Shown here: positions 19,308-29,141 of the stretch, piece after piece
Numbering within the stretch: the stretch's first letter is position 1
Layout of the letters: the number at the start of each line of letters is the position of its first letter
DNA from: an uncultured Lachnospiraceae bacterium
GTDB taxonomy: Bacteria; Bacillota; Clostridia; Lachnospirales; Lachnospiraceae
Assembly: GCA_905234595.1 (NCBI GenBank)
Contig: CAJOID010000013.1
Coordinates: 1 to 64,000, forward strand
Direction of reading: 5' to 3'
DNA length: 64,000 nt
The notes under the pieces: model-generated
What the model was told of the DNA's origin: nothing
The model's input: the letters and a program-made list of their open reading frames with translations, nothing else
Database searches by the model: none
Translations under genes and position numbers: made by a program

Positions 19308-21674
19308 ATGACCCGTTTGTTCGGTTCGGATAAACTGAATAAGATCATCGGTACCATCGTGACGATATTTGTTCTATGCAGTATCGTTCTGTACATATAT
19401 GGTCAGTTTTTTCTTCCTCATGCAAGACTCTTTGATGATCATTGTGAAGAGTATACCAATGCCTGGTATTACACCGATGAGAACGGAGAGACCAGGGAAT
19501 ACCATGCTCCGGATTCGTTTGAGATAGTCAATACCGGTACGCTGACAGTAGAGACCCGTCTGCCTGATGACCTGAAGGTCGGGAGCTGTTTCTTCTACAG
19601 GACAGGCAAGTCTTTCAAGGCATATGTCGACGGAGAACTGCGTGAAGAGTACGATATCACTCACTGCGAATTCGGCAGAAACGTCAAGGCACTGTGGACC
19701 AGGATAGCTCTGAATCCCGACGATTCGGGCAAAGTGCTGACTATAGTGAAAGAAGACTATCCGCTGGACTATTGTATCATTCCGGTTTCTTATATCGGCG
19801 ACCGCATGGGTTTTTTGCATGTGTGCTTTAATGACAACAAGGTCATTCTTTCGGTTGCGTTTTCATTGATCATCCTCGGCCTTGTGGTTTTCCTTATCTG
19901 TCTGGTGCAGCGCATACAGACACGCAGACCGTTTGCCCTCTGGTACATGAGTATAGGTGTGCTGGCAGGAGGCACCTGGATCATTCTGGATAATTTCATG
20001 TATCCGATCATTTTCGGGAATTACTACATTGACGGTATCTGTGAGTATCTGATGGTATTCCTTATGCCTTTTCCGTTCCTGGCATATCTGAATCTGCTTC
20101 AGGAACGCAGGTATCAGTTCCTGTATAATCTGGCAGGTATAGTCCTTATCATTAATTTCGCTGTTTTTACATTCCTGCATTTCGCAGGGATCATGGACTT
20201 CGACTTAAGCAAGGATTATAGCGTTATTGCGATCGTTCTGGCGGCTTTGGTCTGCCTGTATACCATGATCATGGATGTCTTAAATCATAATAAGATCGTC
20301 CATTCGGCCATGATGCCCGGATTCGGGGCCATGATCATCATGGCACTCCTGGAAGTCATACATATCAATCTGCCGACGCATAATAACGACGGAGTATTCG
20401 TAGCTGTCGGCATGATCATATTGCTGGGATGTGCGATCATCCATGAGATACTCATGTTCAATGCGATGAATGTCAGGACAGCCAAGGCACAGGAAGCCAA
20501 CCGCGCCAAGACAACGTTCCTGGCAAATATGTCACATGAGATCCGTACACCGATCAATGCGATCATGGGTATGGATGAACTGATCCTCAGAGAGGATATC
20601 AATGAGGAAACCCGCGGATACGCCATGAATATCAAAGAAGCCAGTATGACGCTGCTGGATCTCATAAACGATATTCTGGACTTCTCCAAGATAGAACAGG
20701 GCAAAATGGATGTGACCGAAGAATCGTACAGTGTCCGCCAGCTCATCAACTCCGTGCTGATAATAATAGGCGTCAAGGCCGAAGAAAAGAAACTGAAGCT
20801 CATACCGCAGATCTCTCCGGAACTGCCCTCAGGATTAAACGGTGATCCCAAGCGTATACGTGAGATCATGATCAACCTTCTCAACAATGCCGTTAAGTAC
20901 ACTCATGAGGGAAGCATCACGTTTTCCGTAACTCATGAAAAAGAGGAAGAGGGGAAAGCGGTACTGGTGATCAAAGTTTCCGATACCGGTATAGGTATCA
21001 AAGAGTCTGATATGGACAGGCTGTTTAATCAGTTCGAGAGACTGGATCATAAGCATAACCGGAATATAGAAGGTACAGGACTGGGGCTTGCGATCACTGC
21101 CAATCTGATCCGTATCATGGGCGGGACCATAGACTGCGACAGCACATACGGCGTCGGTACGACATTTACAGCCAGGATCCCTCAGACAGTGATTGATCCC
21201 GCACCTGTGGGAGATATCAATGAGTATATGAATACTCCGGCTAAGGCTGAGAAGGATAATAAAGACACTTCCGAAGATAAATACTCCTGCCACGGCGCAC
21301 GTATTCTCGTGGTTGATGATAACGCACTTAACCTGAAGGTCGCTGTCAGGTATCTGGAAGCGCTGGAAGCCGATCCTGTATCCTGTAAATCCGGCTTCGG
21401 GATGCTCAAACTCATCACCGAGGAGCGCTTTGACCTGATCCTGCTTGATCATATGATGCCCGAGATCGACGGCATCGAGACTTTGCAGAAGGCCATGGAA
21501 ATGGATGATAACTTAAACAGGGATGTTCCTGTGATAGCTCTGACGGCAAATGCCATAAGCGGTGCACGGGAACTGTATCTGGAGAACGGATTTACGGATT
21601 ATCTGAGTAAACCCATGACGATCAGTGATCTCACGGAGATACTTAAGAAACACCTGTCTCATAAGAACGGTTAA
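19308..21674 (+). CDS. Hybrid histidine kinase (7TM sensor, HisKA, HATPase, REC)
   Basis: FLANMSHEIRTPINAIMGMDELI, GTGLGLAITANLIRIMGG and C-terminal REC (ARILVVDDNALNLKVA...LDHMMPEIDG). Confidence 0.93.
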   Translation: MTRLFGSDKLNKIIGTIVTIFVLCSIVLYIYGQFFLPHARLFDDHCEEYTNAWYYTDENGETREYHAPDSFEIVNTGTLTVETRLPDDLKVGSCFFYRTGKSFKAYVDGELREEYDITHCEFGRNVKALWTRIALNPDDSGKVLTIVKEDYPLDYCIIPVSYIGDRMGFLHVCFNDNKVILSVAFSLIILGLVVFLICLVQRIQTRRPFALWYMSIGVLAGGTWIILDNFMYPIIFGNYYIDGICEYLMVFLMPFPFLAYLNLLQERRYQFLYNLAGIVLIINFAVFTFLHFAGIMDFDLSKDYSVIAIVLAALVCLYTMIMDVLNHNKIVHSAMMPGFGAMIIMALLEVIHINLPTHNNDGVFVAVGMIILLGCAIIHEILMFNAMNVRTAKAQEANRAKTTFLANMSHEIRTPINAIMGMDELILREDINEETRGYAMNIKEASMTLLDLINDILDFSKIEQGKMDVTEESYSVRQLINSVLIIIGVKAEEKKLKLIPQISPELPSGLNGDPKRIREIMINLLNNAVKYTHEGSITFSVTHEKEEEGKAVLVIKVSDTGIGIKESDMDRLFNQFERLDHKHNRNIEGTGLGLAITANLIRIMGGTIDCDSTYGVGTTFTARIPQTVIDPAPVGDINEYMNTPAKAEKDNKDTSEDKYSCHGARILVVDDNALNLKVAVRYLEALEADPVSCKSGFGMLKLITEERFDLILLDHMMPEIDGIETLQKAMEMDDNLNRDVPVIALTANAISGARELYLENGFTDYLSKPMTISDLTEILKKHLSHKNG

Positions 21675-21677
21675 GAC

Positions 21678-22211
21678 ATGGGTACGCATAAATCAAGAGG
21701 CCTCCGCGGTTCCATCCTGGAGGACATGATCAATCAGACGAATGAGATATATCTGGAAAAGGGTCTGGCCTGTGTGCAGAAGATCCCTACTCCCATCACA
21801 CCCATAGAAATGGATAAAAAGACCAAGCATATAACGCTTGCCTATTTCGATCAGAAATCCACGGTCGATTATATAGGCGCTGTCCAGGGTATCCCCGTAT
21901 GCTTTGATGCCAAGGAATGTGCTCAGGATACATTCAGCCTGCAGAACATACATGAGCATCAGGTTAACTTCATGGTCAATTTTGAAAAACAGGACGGTAT
22001 AGCGTTTTTTCTGATATACTATACACATCGCGACGAATTCTACTATCTGCCGCTGGAGATGCTGCTGTTCTTCTGGAACAGGGCGAAGGACGGAGGCCGT
22101 AAGAGCTTCAGGAGGGAAGAACTGAATCCCGCCTATATACTGCCCAAGCATCCCGGGATTCTGGTCCCGTATCTGGATATGATGCAGCAGGACCTGTATG
22201 ACAGAGAGTAA
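21678..22211 (+). CDS. recU: Holliday junction resolvase RecU-like protein
   Basis: SRGLRGSILEDMINQTNEIYLEKGLACVQKIPTPI...KSTVDYIGAVQGIPVCFDAKE...FFLIYY nuclease pattern. Confidence 0.8.
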   Translation: MGTHKSRGLRGSILEDMINQTNEIYLEKGLACVQKIPTPITPIEMDKKTKHITLAYFDQKSTVDYIGAVQGIPVCFDAKECAQDTFSLQNIHEHQVNFMVNFEKQDGIAFFLIYYTHRDEFYYLPLEMLLFFWNRAKDGGRKSFRREELNPAYILPKHPGILVPYLDMMQQDLYDRE

Positions 22212-22246
22212 GAGATCATCGGTCGTAATACGTAAGTGAGGAAGAT

Positions 22247-23365
22247 ATGAGTAAGAGACTGTTACATACTCCCGAGGGAGTCAGAGACATATACGGTGAT
22301 GAGTACAAGCGCAAGCTCAAGGTCGAAGCCCTCATACGGGAGAAGACCGGAGAGTTTGGGTACGATGAGATAGAGACACCCACGTTCGAGTTCTTCGATG
22401 TGTTCTCGAATGAGATAGGTACGACTCCCAGCAGGGAACTGTATAAGTTCTTTGACAAAGAGGGAGACACACTGGTCCTGCGGCCCGACTTTACGCCTTC
22501 CATAGCCAGATGTGCCGCCAAGTACTTCATGGAATCCGATGAAGCTATCAGGCTGTCTTATGCGGGAAATACGTTTACGAATAACTCACTGCTCCAGGGG
22601 CGTCTTAAAGAATCCATGCAGATGGGAGCGGAACTCATCGGTGATGCATCCGTTCAGGCAGATGCCGAGATCATCGCTCTTACATGTGAGTCGCTGTTTC
22701 ATGCGGGGCTGTCCGATTTCCAGATAAGTGTTGGCAACGTGGCCTTCTTTAAAGGCCTGTGTGCCGCCTGCGGTCTGGACGAAGAGACTGAGCTTGAACT
22801 GAGAGACTACATCTCCGGCAAGAATTATTTCGCTGCTCAGGATCTGCTCGAAGCCAAGTCCATAGATGCAGACGCCGCTGCAAGACTGCTGTCCGTATCC
22901 GATCTGTTCGGCCAGGAAGATATACTTGATAAGGCGATGGACACCGCCGATAATGAGCAGTCAAGACAGGCAGTTGAAAGACTGCGTGCCCTTATCGATG
23001 TGCTCAAACTGTATGGAGTCGATAAGTATATATCCTTTGATCTGGGCATGCTGTCCAAATACAATTATTATACGGGAGTCATATTCAAGGGCTTCACATA
23101 CGGTGTGGGAGATGCGATAGTCAAAGGCGGACGTTATGACAGATTACTGTCCCAGTTCGGTAAGGATGCTCCTGCAGTCGGATTCGTGATACTTGTCGAT
23201 GACCTGCTTAATGCCATGCAGCGTCAGGGAGTCCCGGTTACGATCAAAGACGATGTGGTCACCCTGGAATATACCGATGATACATACGAGAGCGTACTTA
23301 AAGAAGCACTTAAGATGAGACATGTGGGCGGAAGCCGCGTTAAGCTTATTAAGAAAAAGGACTGA
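22247..23365 (+). CDS. hisZ: ATP phosphoribosyltransferase regulatory subunit HisZ
   Basis: LLHTPEGVRDIYGDEYKRKLKVEALIREKTGEFGYDEIETPTFEFFDVF, YNYYTGVIFKGFTYGVGDAIVKGGRYDRLL; followed by hisG and hisD. Confidence 0.93.
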   Translation: MSKRLLHTPEGVRDIYGDEYKRKLKVEALIREKTGEFGYDEIETPTFEFFDVFSNEIGTTPSRELYKFFDKEGDTLVLRPDFTPSIARCAAKYFMESDEAIRLSYAGNTFTNNSLLQGRLKESMQMGAELIGDASVQADAEIIALTCESLFHAGLSDFQISVGNVAFFKGLCAACGLDEETELELRDYISGKNYFAAQDLLEAKSIDADAAARLLSVSDLFGQEDILDKAMDTADNEQSRQAVERLRALIDVLKLYGVDKYISFDLGMLSKYNYYTGVIFKGFTYGVGDAIVKGGRYDRLLSQFGKDAPAVGFVILVDDLLNAMQRQGVPVTIKDDVVTLEYTDDTYESVLKEALKMRHVGGSRVKLIKKKD

Positions 23366-23398
23366 TCAGCTGACGGCTGATCCGGAGATAAAGAGAAA

Positions 23399-24040
23399 AT
23401 GGAAGACAGATATCTGACTTTTGCCCTGGGAAAAGGGCGGCTGGCCAATAAAACAATGGAACTCCTCGAGGAGATCGGCATACATTGCGAGGAGATGAAA
23501 GACAAGGATACGCGTAAACTCATCTTCGTCGATGAGAAGAACAAGATGAGATTCTTCCTGGCTAAAGGCCCCGATGTGCCTACATATGTAGAGTACGGTG
23601 CTGCGGATATCGGAGTGGTCGGCAAGGACACGATCATGGAAGAGAACCGCAGGGTATACGAGGTGCTGGATCTGGGATTCGGCAGGTGCAGGATGTGCGT
23701 GTGCGGTCCCGAGACATCACGTGAACTGCTCGAGCACCATGAGATGATCAGAGTAGCGACCAAGTATCCGAATATCGCCAAGGATTATTTCTATAACCAT
23801 AAGCATCAGACCGTTGACATCATCAAGCTGAACGGTTCCGTGGAGCTGGGGCCGATAGTCGAACTCTCCGATGTGATCGTGGATATAGTAGAGACTGGAG
23901 GCACGCTTAAGGAGAACGGCCTCACGGTCCTCGAGGAGATATGTCCCTTAAGTGCACGGATGATAGTGAACCAGGTATCGATGCAGATGCAGACCGAGCG
24001 TATCAGGGATCTGATCGATGCGGTAAAGAAGAGATTATAA
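23399..24040 (+). CDS. hisG: ATP phosphoribosyltransferase catalytic subunit, short form
   Basis: [22 protein letters not shown]...[32 protein letters not shown]. Confidence 0.96.
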   Translation: MEDRYLTFALGKGRLANKTMELLEEIGIHCEEMKDKDTRKLIFVDEKNKMRFFLAKGPDVPTYVEYGAADIGVVGKDTIMEENRRVYEVLDLGFGRCRMCVCGPETSRELLEHHEMIRVATKYPNIAKDYFYNHKHQTVDIIKLNGSVELGPIVELSDVIVDIVETGGTLKENGLTVLEEICPLSARMIVNQVSMQMQTERIRDLIDAVKKRL

Positions 24041-24069
24041 GCCGGATACGGCATAAATGAGGTAGAGAT

Positions 24070-25365
24070 ATGCGTATTATCAAATTAAATGATGAATCAA
24101 GAGGAGAGCTTATAGAGAGTCTCCTTAAGAGAAGTCCCAATAACTACAGGGAATATGAGGCGACAGTCAACGATATCATAGAAGATGTGCGTGACCGCGG
24201 CGATCTCGCTGTAATCGAACTTAACCGCAAATTCGACAAGTGGGACTGCAGCGCAGATAAGCTCCGTGTGACCGATGCAGAGATCGATGAGGCATATAAG
24301 GCCGTGGATGAATCCTTCATCAGAGTTATCAGGCGCGCTGCGGAAAACATCCGTGAATTCCATGAGAAGCAGGTCCGCAACACATGGATCGACATGAAGG
24401 ACGACGGTACCATACTCGGACAGCGTATCATGCCGATCGCCGTATCGGGTGTATATGTACCGGGCGGAAAGGCCGCATATCCCAGTTCGGTCCTTATGAA
24501 TATCATCCCTGCTAAAGTAGCCGGAGTGGGACGAATCATAATGTGCACTCCCGCGGGTTCTGACGGCAAGGTCACTCCCGGCACGCTTGTGGCTGCTGAT
24601 ATAGCAGGTGTGGATGAGATATACAAGGTCGGCGGAGCACAGGCTATCGCAGCCATGGCTCACGGTACACAGACCATACCGAAGGTAGATAAGATCACGG
24701 GCCCCGGCAATATATTCGTAGCTCTGGCTAAAAAAACCTGCTTCGGATACGTATCGATCGATTCGATAGCCGGTCCCAGCGAGATACTTGTACTGGCTGA
24801 TGATACCGCCAATCCCAGATTCGTGGCCGCAGATCTGCTCAGTCAGGCAGAGCATGATGAACTGGCCAGTGCGATACTGATCACCACATCGGAGAAACTC
24901 GCACGTGAAGTGAATAAGGAAGTGGACGGATTCCTGAAGGTCCTGACCAGACACGAGATCATAGAGAAGAGCCTCGAGAACTACGGATATATATTCGTGG
25001 CCGATGATATGCAGGATGCTTATGATGCGGTCAATGCCATTGCAAGCGAGCACCTGGAGATCATCACGGCAGATCCTTATGAGACCATGACACACATAAA
25101 GAATGCGGGAGCGATATTCCTCGGCCACTTCTCATCCGAGCCTCTCGGGGATTATTTCGCAGGTCCCAACCACATCCTGCCTACGAACGGTACGGCCAGA
25201 TTCTTCTCGCCGCTTTCGGTTGATGATTTCATCAAGAAGACGAGTATCATATCATACTCGGAGGAAGCACTCAGAGCCGTACATGAAGATATAGAGCTGT
25301 TCGCACGTAATGAGGGACTTACGGCTCATGCGAATTCGATAGCTGTACGTTTCGAGGAGAAATGA
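24070..25365 (+). CDS. hisD: Histidinol dehydrogenase
   Basis: GVYVPGGKAAYPSSVLMNIIPAKVAGV, DKITGPGNIFVALAKK, SEHLEI, GPNHILPTNGTARF. Confidence 0.98.
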   Translation: MRIIKLNDESRGELIESLLKRSPNNYREYEATVNDIIEDVRDRGDLAVIELNRKFDKWDCSADKLRVTDAEIDEAYKAVDESFIRVIRRAAENIREFHEKQVRNTWIDMKDDGTILGQRIMPIAVSGVYVPGGKAAYPSSVLMNIIPAKVAGVGRIIMCTPAGSDGKVTPGTLVAADIAGVDEIYKVGGAQAIAAMAHGTQTIPKVDKITGPGNIFVALAKKTCFGYVSIDSIAGPSEILVLADDTANPRFVAADLLSQAEHDELASAILITTSEKLAREVNKEVDGFLKVLTRHEIIEKSLENYGYIFVADDMQDAYDAVNAIASEHLEIITADPYETMTHIKNAGAIFLGHFSSEPLGDYFAGPNHILPTNGTARFFSPLSVDDFIKKTSIISYSEEALRAVHEDIELFARNEGLTAHANSIAVRFEEK

Positions 25366-25373
25366 GGTAGACA

Positions 25374-25961
25374 ATGAGCAGAAAAGCTGAAATAACCAGA
25401 ACGACCAAAGAGACTGATATACGGTTAAGTCTTGACATAGACGGAACCGGCAAAGGGGAGATCAGTACCGGGATCGGATTCTTTGACCACATGCTTGAAG
25501 GGTTTGCAAAGCACGGATTCTTCGACCTGACATGCAATGTAAAAGGCGATCTGAATGTGGACGGACACCACACGGTTGAGGACACCGGTATCGTGATCGG
25601 AACAGCCATTAAGGATGCACTCGGAGATAAGGCCGGTATCAGGAGATATGGTCACTTCACACTTCCTATGGATGATGCACTCATAACCGTGGCTGTGGAT
25701 CTCTGCGGCAGACCGTATTTCAATTATGATCTGAAGTTCGATGTTGAAAAAATCGGTGATCTCGATACCGAGCTCATACGCGAGTTCTTCTATGCGGTAA
25801 GCTACAGTGCCGGCATGAACCTGCACATCAAGATGCTCGACGGTATAAACGGACATCACATCGCAGAAGCCGCTTTCAAGGCTTTCGCCAAGGCACTGGA
25901 TATGGCCACTCAGACCGATCCCCGCGTTGATGGTGTCCTTACTACCAAAGGAAGTCTGTGA
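25374..25961 (+). CDS. hisB: Imidazoleglycerol-phosphate dehydratase
   Basis: GIGFFDHMLEGFAKHGFFDL, DGHHTVEDTGIVIG, NGHHIAEAAFKAFAKAL. Confidence 0.98.
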   Translation: MSRKAEITRTTKETDIRLSLDIDGTGKGEISTGIGFFDHMLEGFAKHGFFDLTCNVKGDLNVDGHHTVEDTGIVIGTAIKDALGDKAGIRRYGHFTLPMDDALITVAVDLCGRPYFNYDLKFDVEKIGDLDTELIREFFYAVSYSAGMNLHIKMLDGINGHHIAEAAFKAFAKALDMATQTDPRVDGVLTTKGSL

Positions 25962-26326
25962 TCATGGATTATGATATGAGCAGAGTGACGATGTCAGGAC
26001 ATAAGCCTGCATTCGCCTTCTCTGAAGTGAAGACAGATGATAAAGGCCTGGTACCCGTGATAGTTCAGGAAGATTCCACGGGTGAGATCCTGATGCTCGC
26101 CTATATGAACGAAGAGGCCTATAACCTCACACTCGAGCGCGGAGTGATGACGTATTTCAGCCGCTCAAGACAGGAACTGTGGCTGAAAGGAGATACATCA
26201 GGACACTTTCAGTATGTGAGGGCCCTGTATCTGGACTGTGATAAGGACACGATCCTCGCCAAGGTCGATCAGGAAGGTGTGGCGTGCCACACGGGAGCAC
26301 ATTCATGCTTCTTCAATGAGATCTGA
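25958..26326 (+). CDS. hisI: Phosphoribosyl-AMP cyclohydrolase (no fused HisE domain)
   Basis: LVPVIVQEDSTGEILMLAYMNEEAYNLTLERGVMTYFSRSRQELWLKGDTSGHFQ...CDKDTILAKVDQEGVACHTGAHSCFF. Confidence 0.97.
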   Translation: MIMDYDMSRVTMSGHKPAFAFSEVKTDDKGLVPVIVQEDSTGEILMLAYMNEEAYNLTLERGVMTYFSRSRQELWLKGDTSGHFQYVRALYLDCDKDTILAKVDQEGVACHTGAHSCFFNEI

Positions 26327-26452
26327 AACGACGGATCCGCTGATCCGCTTATTCGTTGATGATTATGGAAAAGTATAACCTCTTCGATGAAAGCGCATAC
26401 TAATGTCCTGTGATCCCGTGATCACCCCAAAGATTGTAACAGTATTGAAATC

Positions 26453-26512
26453 ATCCCCACTTTAAGGGTAAAATTGGAAGGACACTCCTTCCACCCTGAA
26501 GTGGGGATTTTT
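26453..26512 (+). promoter_or_regulatory. Nested hairpin immediately upstream of the TIGR03960 start codon (terminator-like or RBS-sequestering)
   Basis: ATCCCCACTTTAAGGGT / ACCCTGAAGTGGGGAT outer stem around the GGAAGGACACTCCTTCC inner hairpin, then TTTTT and ATG at 26513. Confidence 0.7.
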
Positions 26513-28384
26513 ATGCGCAGATTAGCTTTAAGTGATGACATATTGTTGAAGATCGTTAAGCCCGCCAGGTATATAGGCGGGGAGATCAATTCGTGCATGA
26601 AGGATTCGGCCTCGGTCGACATCCGTTTCGCCATGTGCTTTCCCGATGTATATGACATAGGCATGTGTCATCTGGGCATTCAGATACTGTATGACATGTT
26701 CAACTCCTGGGATGATGTGTGGTGTGAGAGAGTGTACTCTCCATGGCCCGATCTGGATGCGGTCATGAGACGTGATGGTATACCTCTTTTTGCATTGGAG
26801 AGTCAGGATCCGGTCAGACACTTTGATTTCCTCGGTATCACTCTCCAGTATGAAATGTGCTATACGAACATCCTGCAGATACTCGACCTTGCAGGTATAC
26901 CTTTAATTGCCACTGAGCGAAGCGATGATGATCCAATCATAATCGGCGGAGGTCCTTGCTCGTATAATCCCGAACCCATAGCAGATTTCTTCGATATCTT
27001 CTATATCGGCGAAGGTGAGACCAGATACCGCGAACTGCTCGATACATATAAGGAATGCAAAGCGGGCGGGCTCGGACGACTGGAGTTTCTCAGGAGGGCA
27101 TGCCGTATCCCCGGCATGTATGTACCTCAGTTCTATCAGGAAAAGTATAATCCCGACGGCACCATACGTGAGCGGGTCAAGCTTTACGACGAAGCCCCTG
27201 ATACTATCCGCAAGGAAGTAGAGATGAACCTGTCGGATACCTATTATCCTACGAAGCCCCTGGTTCCTTTCATGCAGACAGCTCAGGATCGTGTGACCCT
27301 CGAGATACAGCGTGGCTGTATCAGAGGCTGCAGATTCTGCCAGGCCGGTCAGTTGTATCGTCCAGTGAGGGAGAGGAGCGTGGAGTATCTTAAATCCATA
27401 GCGCTCGAGATGCTTGATTCCACCGGACTCGAGGAACTGACGTTAAGTTCTCTCAGCTCCAGCGATTACAGCGGCCTCGAAGAACTGCTGGAATTCCTGA
27501 TAGATGAGTGTAACAAGAGACATGTGAACATATCGCTTCCGTCATTGCGTATAGATGCCTTTTCTCTGGATGTGATGAGTAAGGTTCAGGATGTCCGTAA
27601 GTCATCCCTGACATTCGCTCCTGAGGCCGGTACTCAGAGGATGCGTAATATCATCAACAAGGGCCTGACCGAAGAAGTGATCCTTAAGGGTGCTTCCGAA
27701 GCCTTCCACGGCGGATGGCGCAGGGTCAAACTGTACTTCATGCTCGGACTGCCGTTTGAGACAGACGAGGATATCGAAGGAATCGGAGAACTCTGTAATA
27801 ATGTTGCCATGACCTTCTTCGATGAGATACCGAAGGAGGAGCGGCGTGAGCCGGTTCAGATCGTAGCTTCGACTTCTTTCTTTATCCCGAAGCCCTTCAC
27901 GCCACTGCAGTGGGCTCCGATGGGCACCCGCGAAGAATTCGTCCGCAAGGCTCATGTATGCTTAAACGGCATACATTCACAGCTTAACCAGAAGCGTATC
28001 AAGTATAACTGGCATGATACCGATACCAGTGAGCTCGAGGGCGTGCTCGCCAGAGGTGACAGACGCCTCGGACCGGTGATCCTTGAAGTATATAAGCGCG
28101 GTCAGATCTATGATGCATGGACCGAGTACTTTAACTATCAGACCTGGCTGGATGTGATGGAGGAGATGGGCATCGACAAGGATTTCTATACTACGAGAGA
28201 ACGCTCCGACGACGAGATATTCCCCTGGGACTTCTTAGACATCGGTGTGACCAAGCGATTCCTGCTTAATGAGTGGCACAATGCCCGGGCAGGTATCGTA
28301 ACTCCCAACTGCCGCGACAAATGTTCCGGCTGCGGCGCCGCAGTATTTGGCGGTGGAATCTGTTTTATGAACAGAAATAAGTAG
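26513..28384 (+). CDS. TIGR03960-family B12-binding/radical SAM protein
   Basis: MRRLALSDDILLKIVKPARYIGGEINSCMKD; QRGCIRGCRFCQAG cluster motif; PFTPLQWAPMG. Start re-assigned from 26474 by family pattern. Confidence 0.88.
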   Translation: MRRLALSDDILLKIVKPARYIGGEINSCMKDSASVDIRFAMCFPDVYDIGMCHLGIQILYDMFNSWDDVWCERVYSPWPDLDAVMRRDGIPLFALESQDPVRHFDFLGITLQYEMCYTNILQILDLAGIPLIATERSDDDPIIIGGGPCSYNPEPIADFFDIFYIGEGETRYRELLDTYKECKAGGLGRLEFLRRACRIPGMYVPQFYQEKYNPDGTIRERVKLYDEAPDTIRKEVEMNLSDTYYPTKPLVPFMQTAQDRVTLEIQRGCIRGCRFCQAGQLYRPVRERSVEYLKSIALEMLDSTGLEELTLSSLSSSDYSGLEELLEFLIDECNKRHVNISLPSLRIDAFSLDVMSKVQDVRKSSLTFAPEAGTQRMRNIINKGLTEEVILKGASEAFHGGWRRVKLYFMLGLPFETDEDIEGIGELCNNVAMTFFDEIPKEERREPVQIVASTSFFIPKPFTPLQWAPMGTREEFVRKAHVCLNGIHSQLNQKRIKYNWHDTDTSELEGVLARGDRRLGPVILEVYKRGQIYDAWTEYFNYQTWLDVMEEMGIDKDFYTTRERSDDEIFPWDFLDIGVTKRFLLNEWHNARAGIVTPNCRDKCSGCGAAVFGGGICFMNRNK

Positions 28385-28402
28385 TATCTGGGACCCCGAG
28401 GA

Positions 28403-29140
28403 ATGAATATGAAACTGCGCATACAATTCACCAAACACGGCTCCATGAAGTTCATAGGGCATCTGGACACGATGCGTTACTTCCAGAAGGCGATACGCCG
28501 TTCCGGTATCGATGTCACGTATACCGGAGGATACTCGCCTCATCAGGTCATGGCTTTCGCCCATCCTCTGGGAGTCGGTGTGGAGAGTGAATCGGAAATC
28601 GTAGATATAGAAGTGAACTCATATGATCTGATACTCCGCGATGAGGATCCCGCATTTACGGGGTTGAGTAACCGTCAGCGCCTCCTGGCAGCTCTTGATG
28701 CTCAGATGAGCGAAGGATTCACGATCCGCGATATCAGACTGCTTCCCGATGATGCCGGTAATGCCATGGCTTCCGTGGCCGGTGCATCCTATGAGATACA
28801 CGGTATTCCCGAAGAAATGTATGCCGCGGTGACCGGAGCTGTACATGATATGGTCGAAGCCACAGAGATAATGATCCTTAAGAAGACCAAGAAGAGCGAG
28901 CAGATGACGGATATACGTCCCGGAATGTATGACTTAAGATTCGCAGACGGTATACTGTATATGACGGTAGATGCCAGTTCGGCCGGTAATATCAAGCCTG
29001 ACACCGTAGTGAGAGCGATATGTGACAGGATGGGCGCTGACCGGGATTTAATGTCTTTATCGGTAACGAGGACCGAGATCTACGGCCGTGATGACAGTGG
29101 AGCACTGAAGCCTCTGATCGCTTTCGGAGAGGATTTCTAG
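28403..29140 (+). CDS. TIGR03936-family (DUF2344) radical-SAM-linked protein
   Basis: KLRIQFTKHGSMKFIGHLDTMRYFQKAIRRSGIDVTYTGGYSPHQVMAFAHPLGVGVESESEI. Confidence 0.92.
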   Translation: MNMKLRIQFTKHGSMKFIGHLDTMRYFQKAIRRSGIDVTYTGGYSPHQVMAFAHPLGVGVESESEIVDIEVNSYDLILRDEDPAFTGLSNRQRLLAALDAQMSEGFTIRDIRLLPDDAGNAMASVAGASYEIHGIPEEMYAAVTGAVHDMVEATEIMILKKTKKSEQMTDIRPGMYDLRFADGILYMTVDASSAGNIKPDTVVRAICDRMGADRDLMSLSVTRTEIYGRDDSGALKPLIAFGEDF

Positions 29141-29141
29141 A

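Noticed and set aside
20285-20902. 205-aa - strand ORF opposite the hybrid kinase
   Set aside because: Shadow of the HisKA/HATPase coding frame; low-complexity translation.
23362-23380. GATCAGC-TGACG-GCTGATC hairpin between hisZ and hisG as a terminator
   Set aside because: Short stem with no T-tract and located inside an operon; more likely a minor processing or incidental structure.
24097-25128. 343-aa ORF on the - strand opposite hisD
   Set aside because: Fully antisense to a clear hisD; composition-driven shadow ORF with no recognisable domain or RBS.
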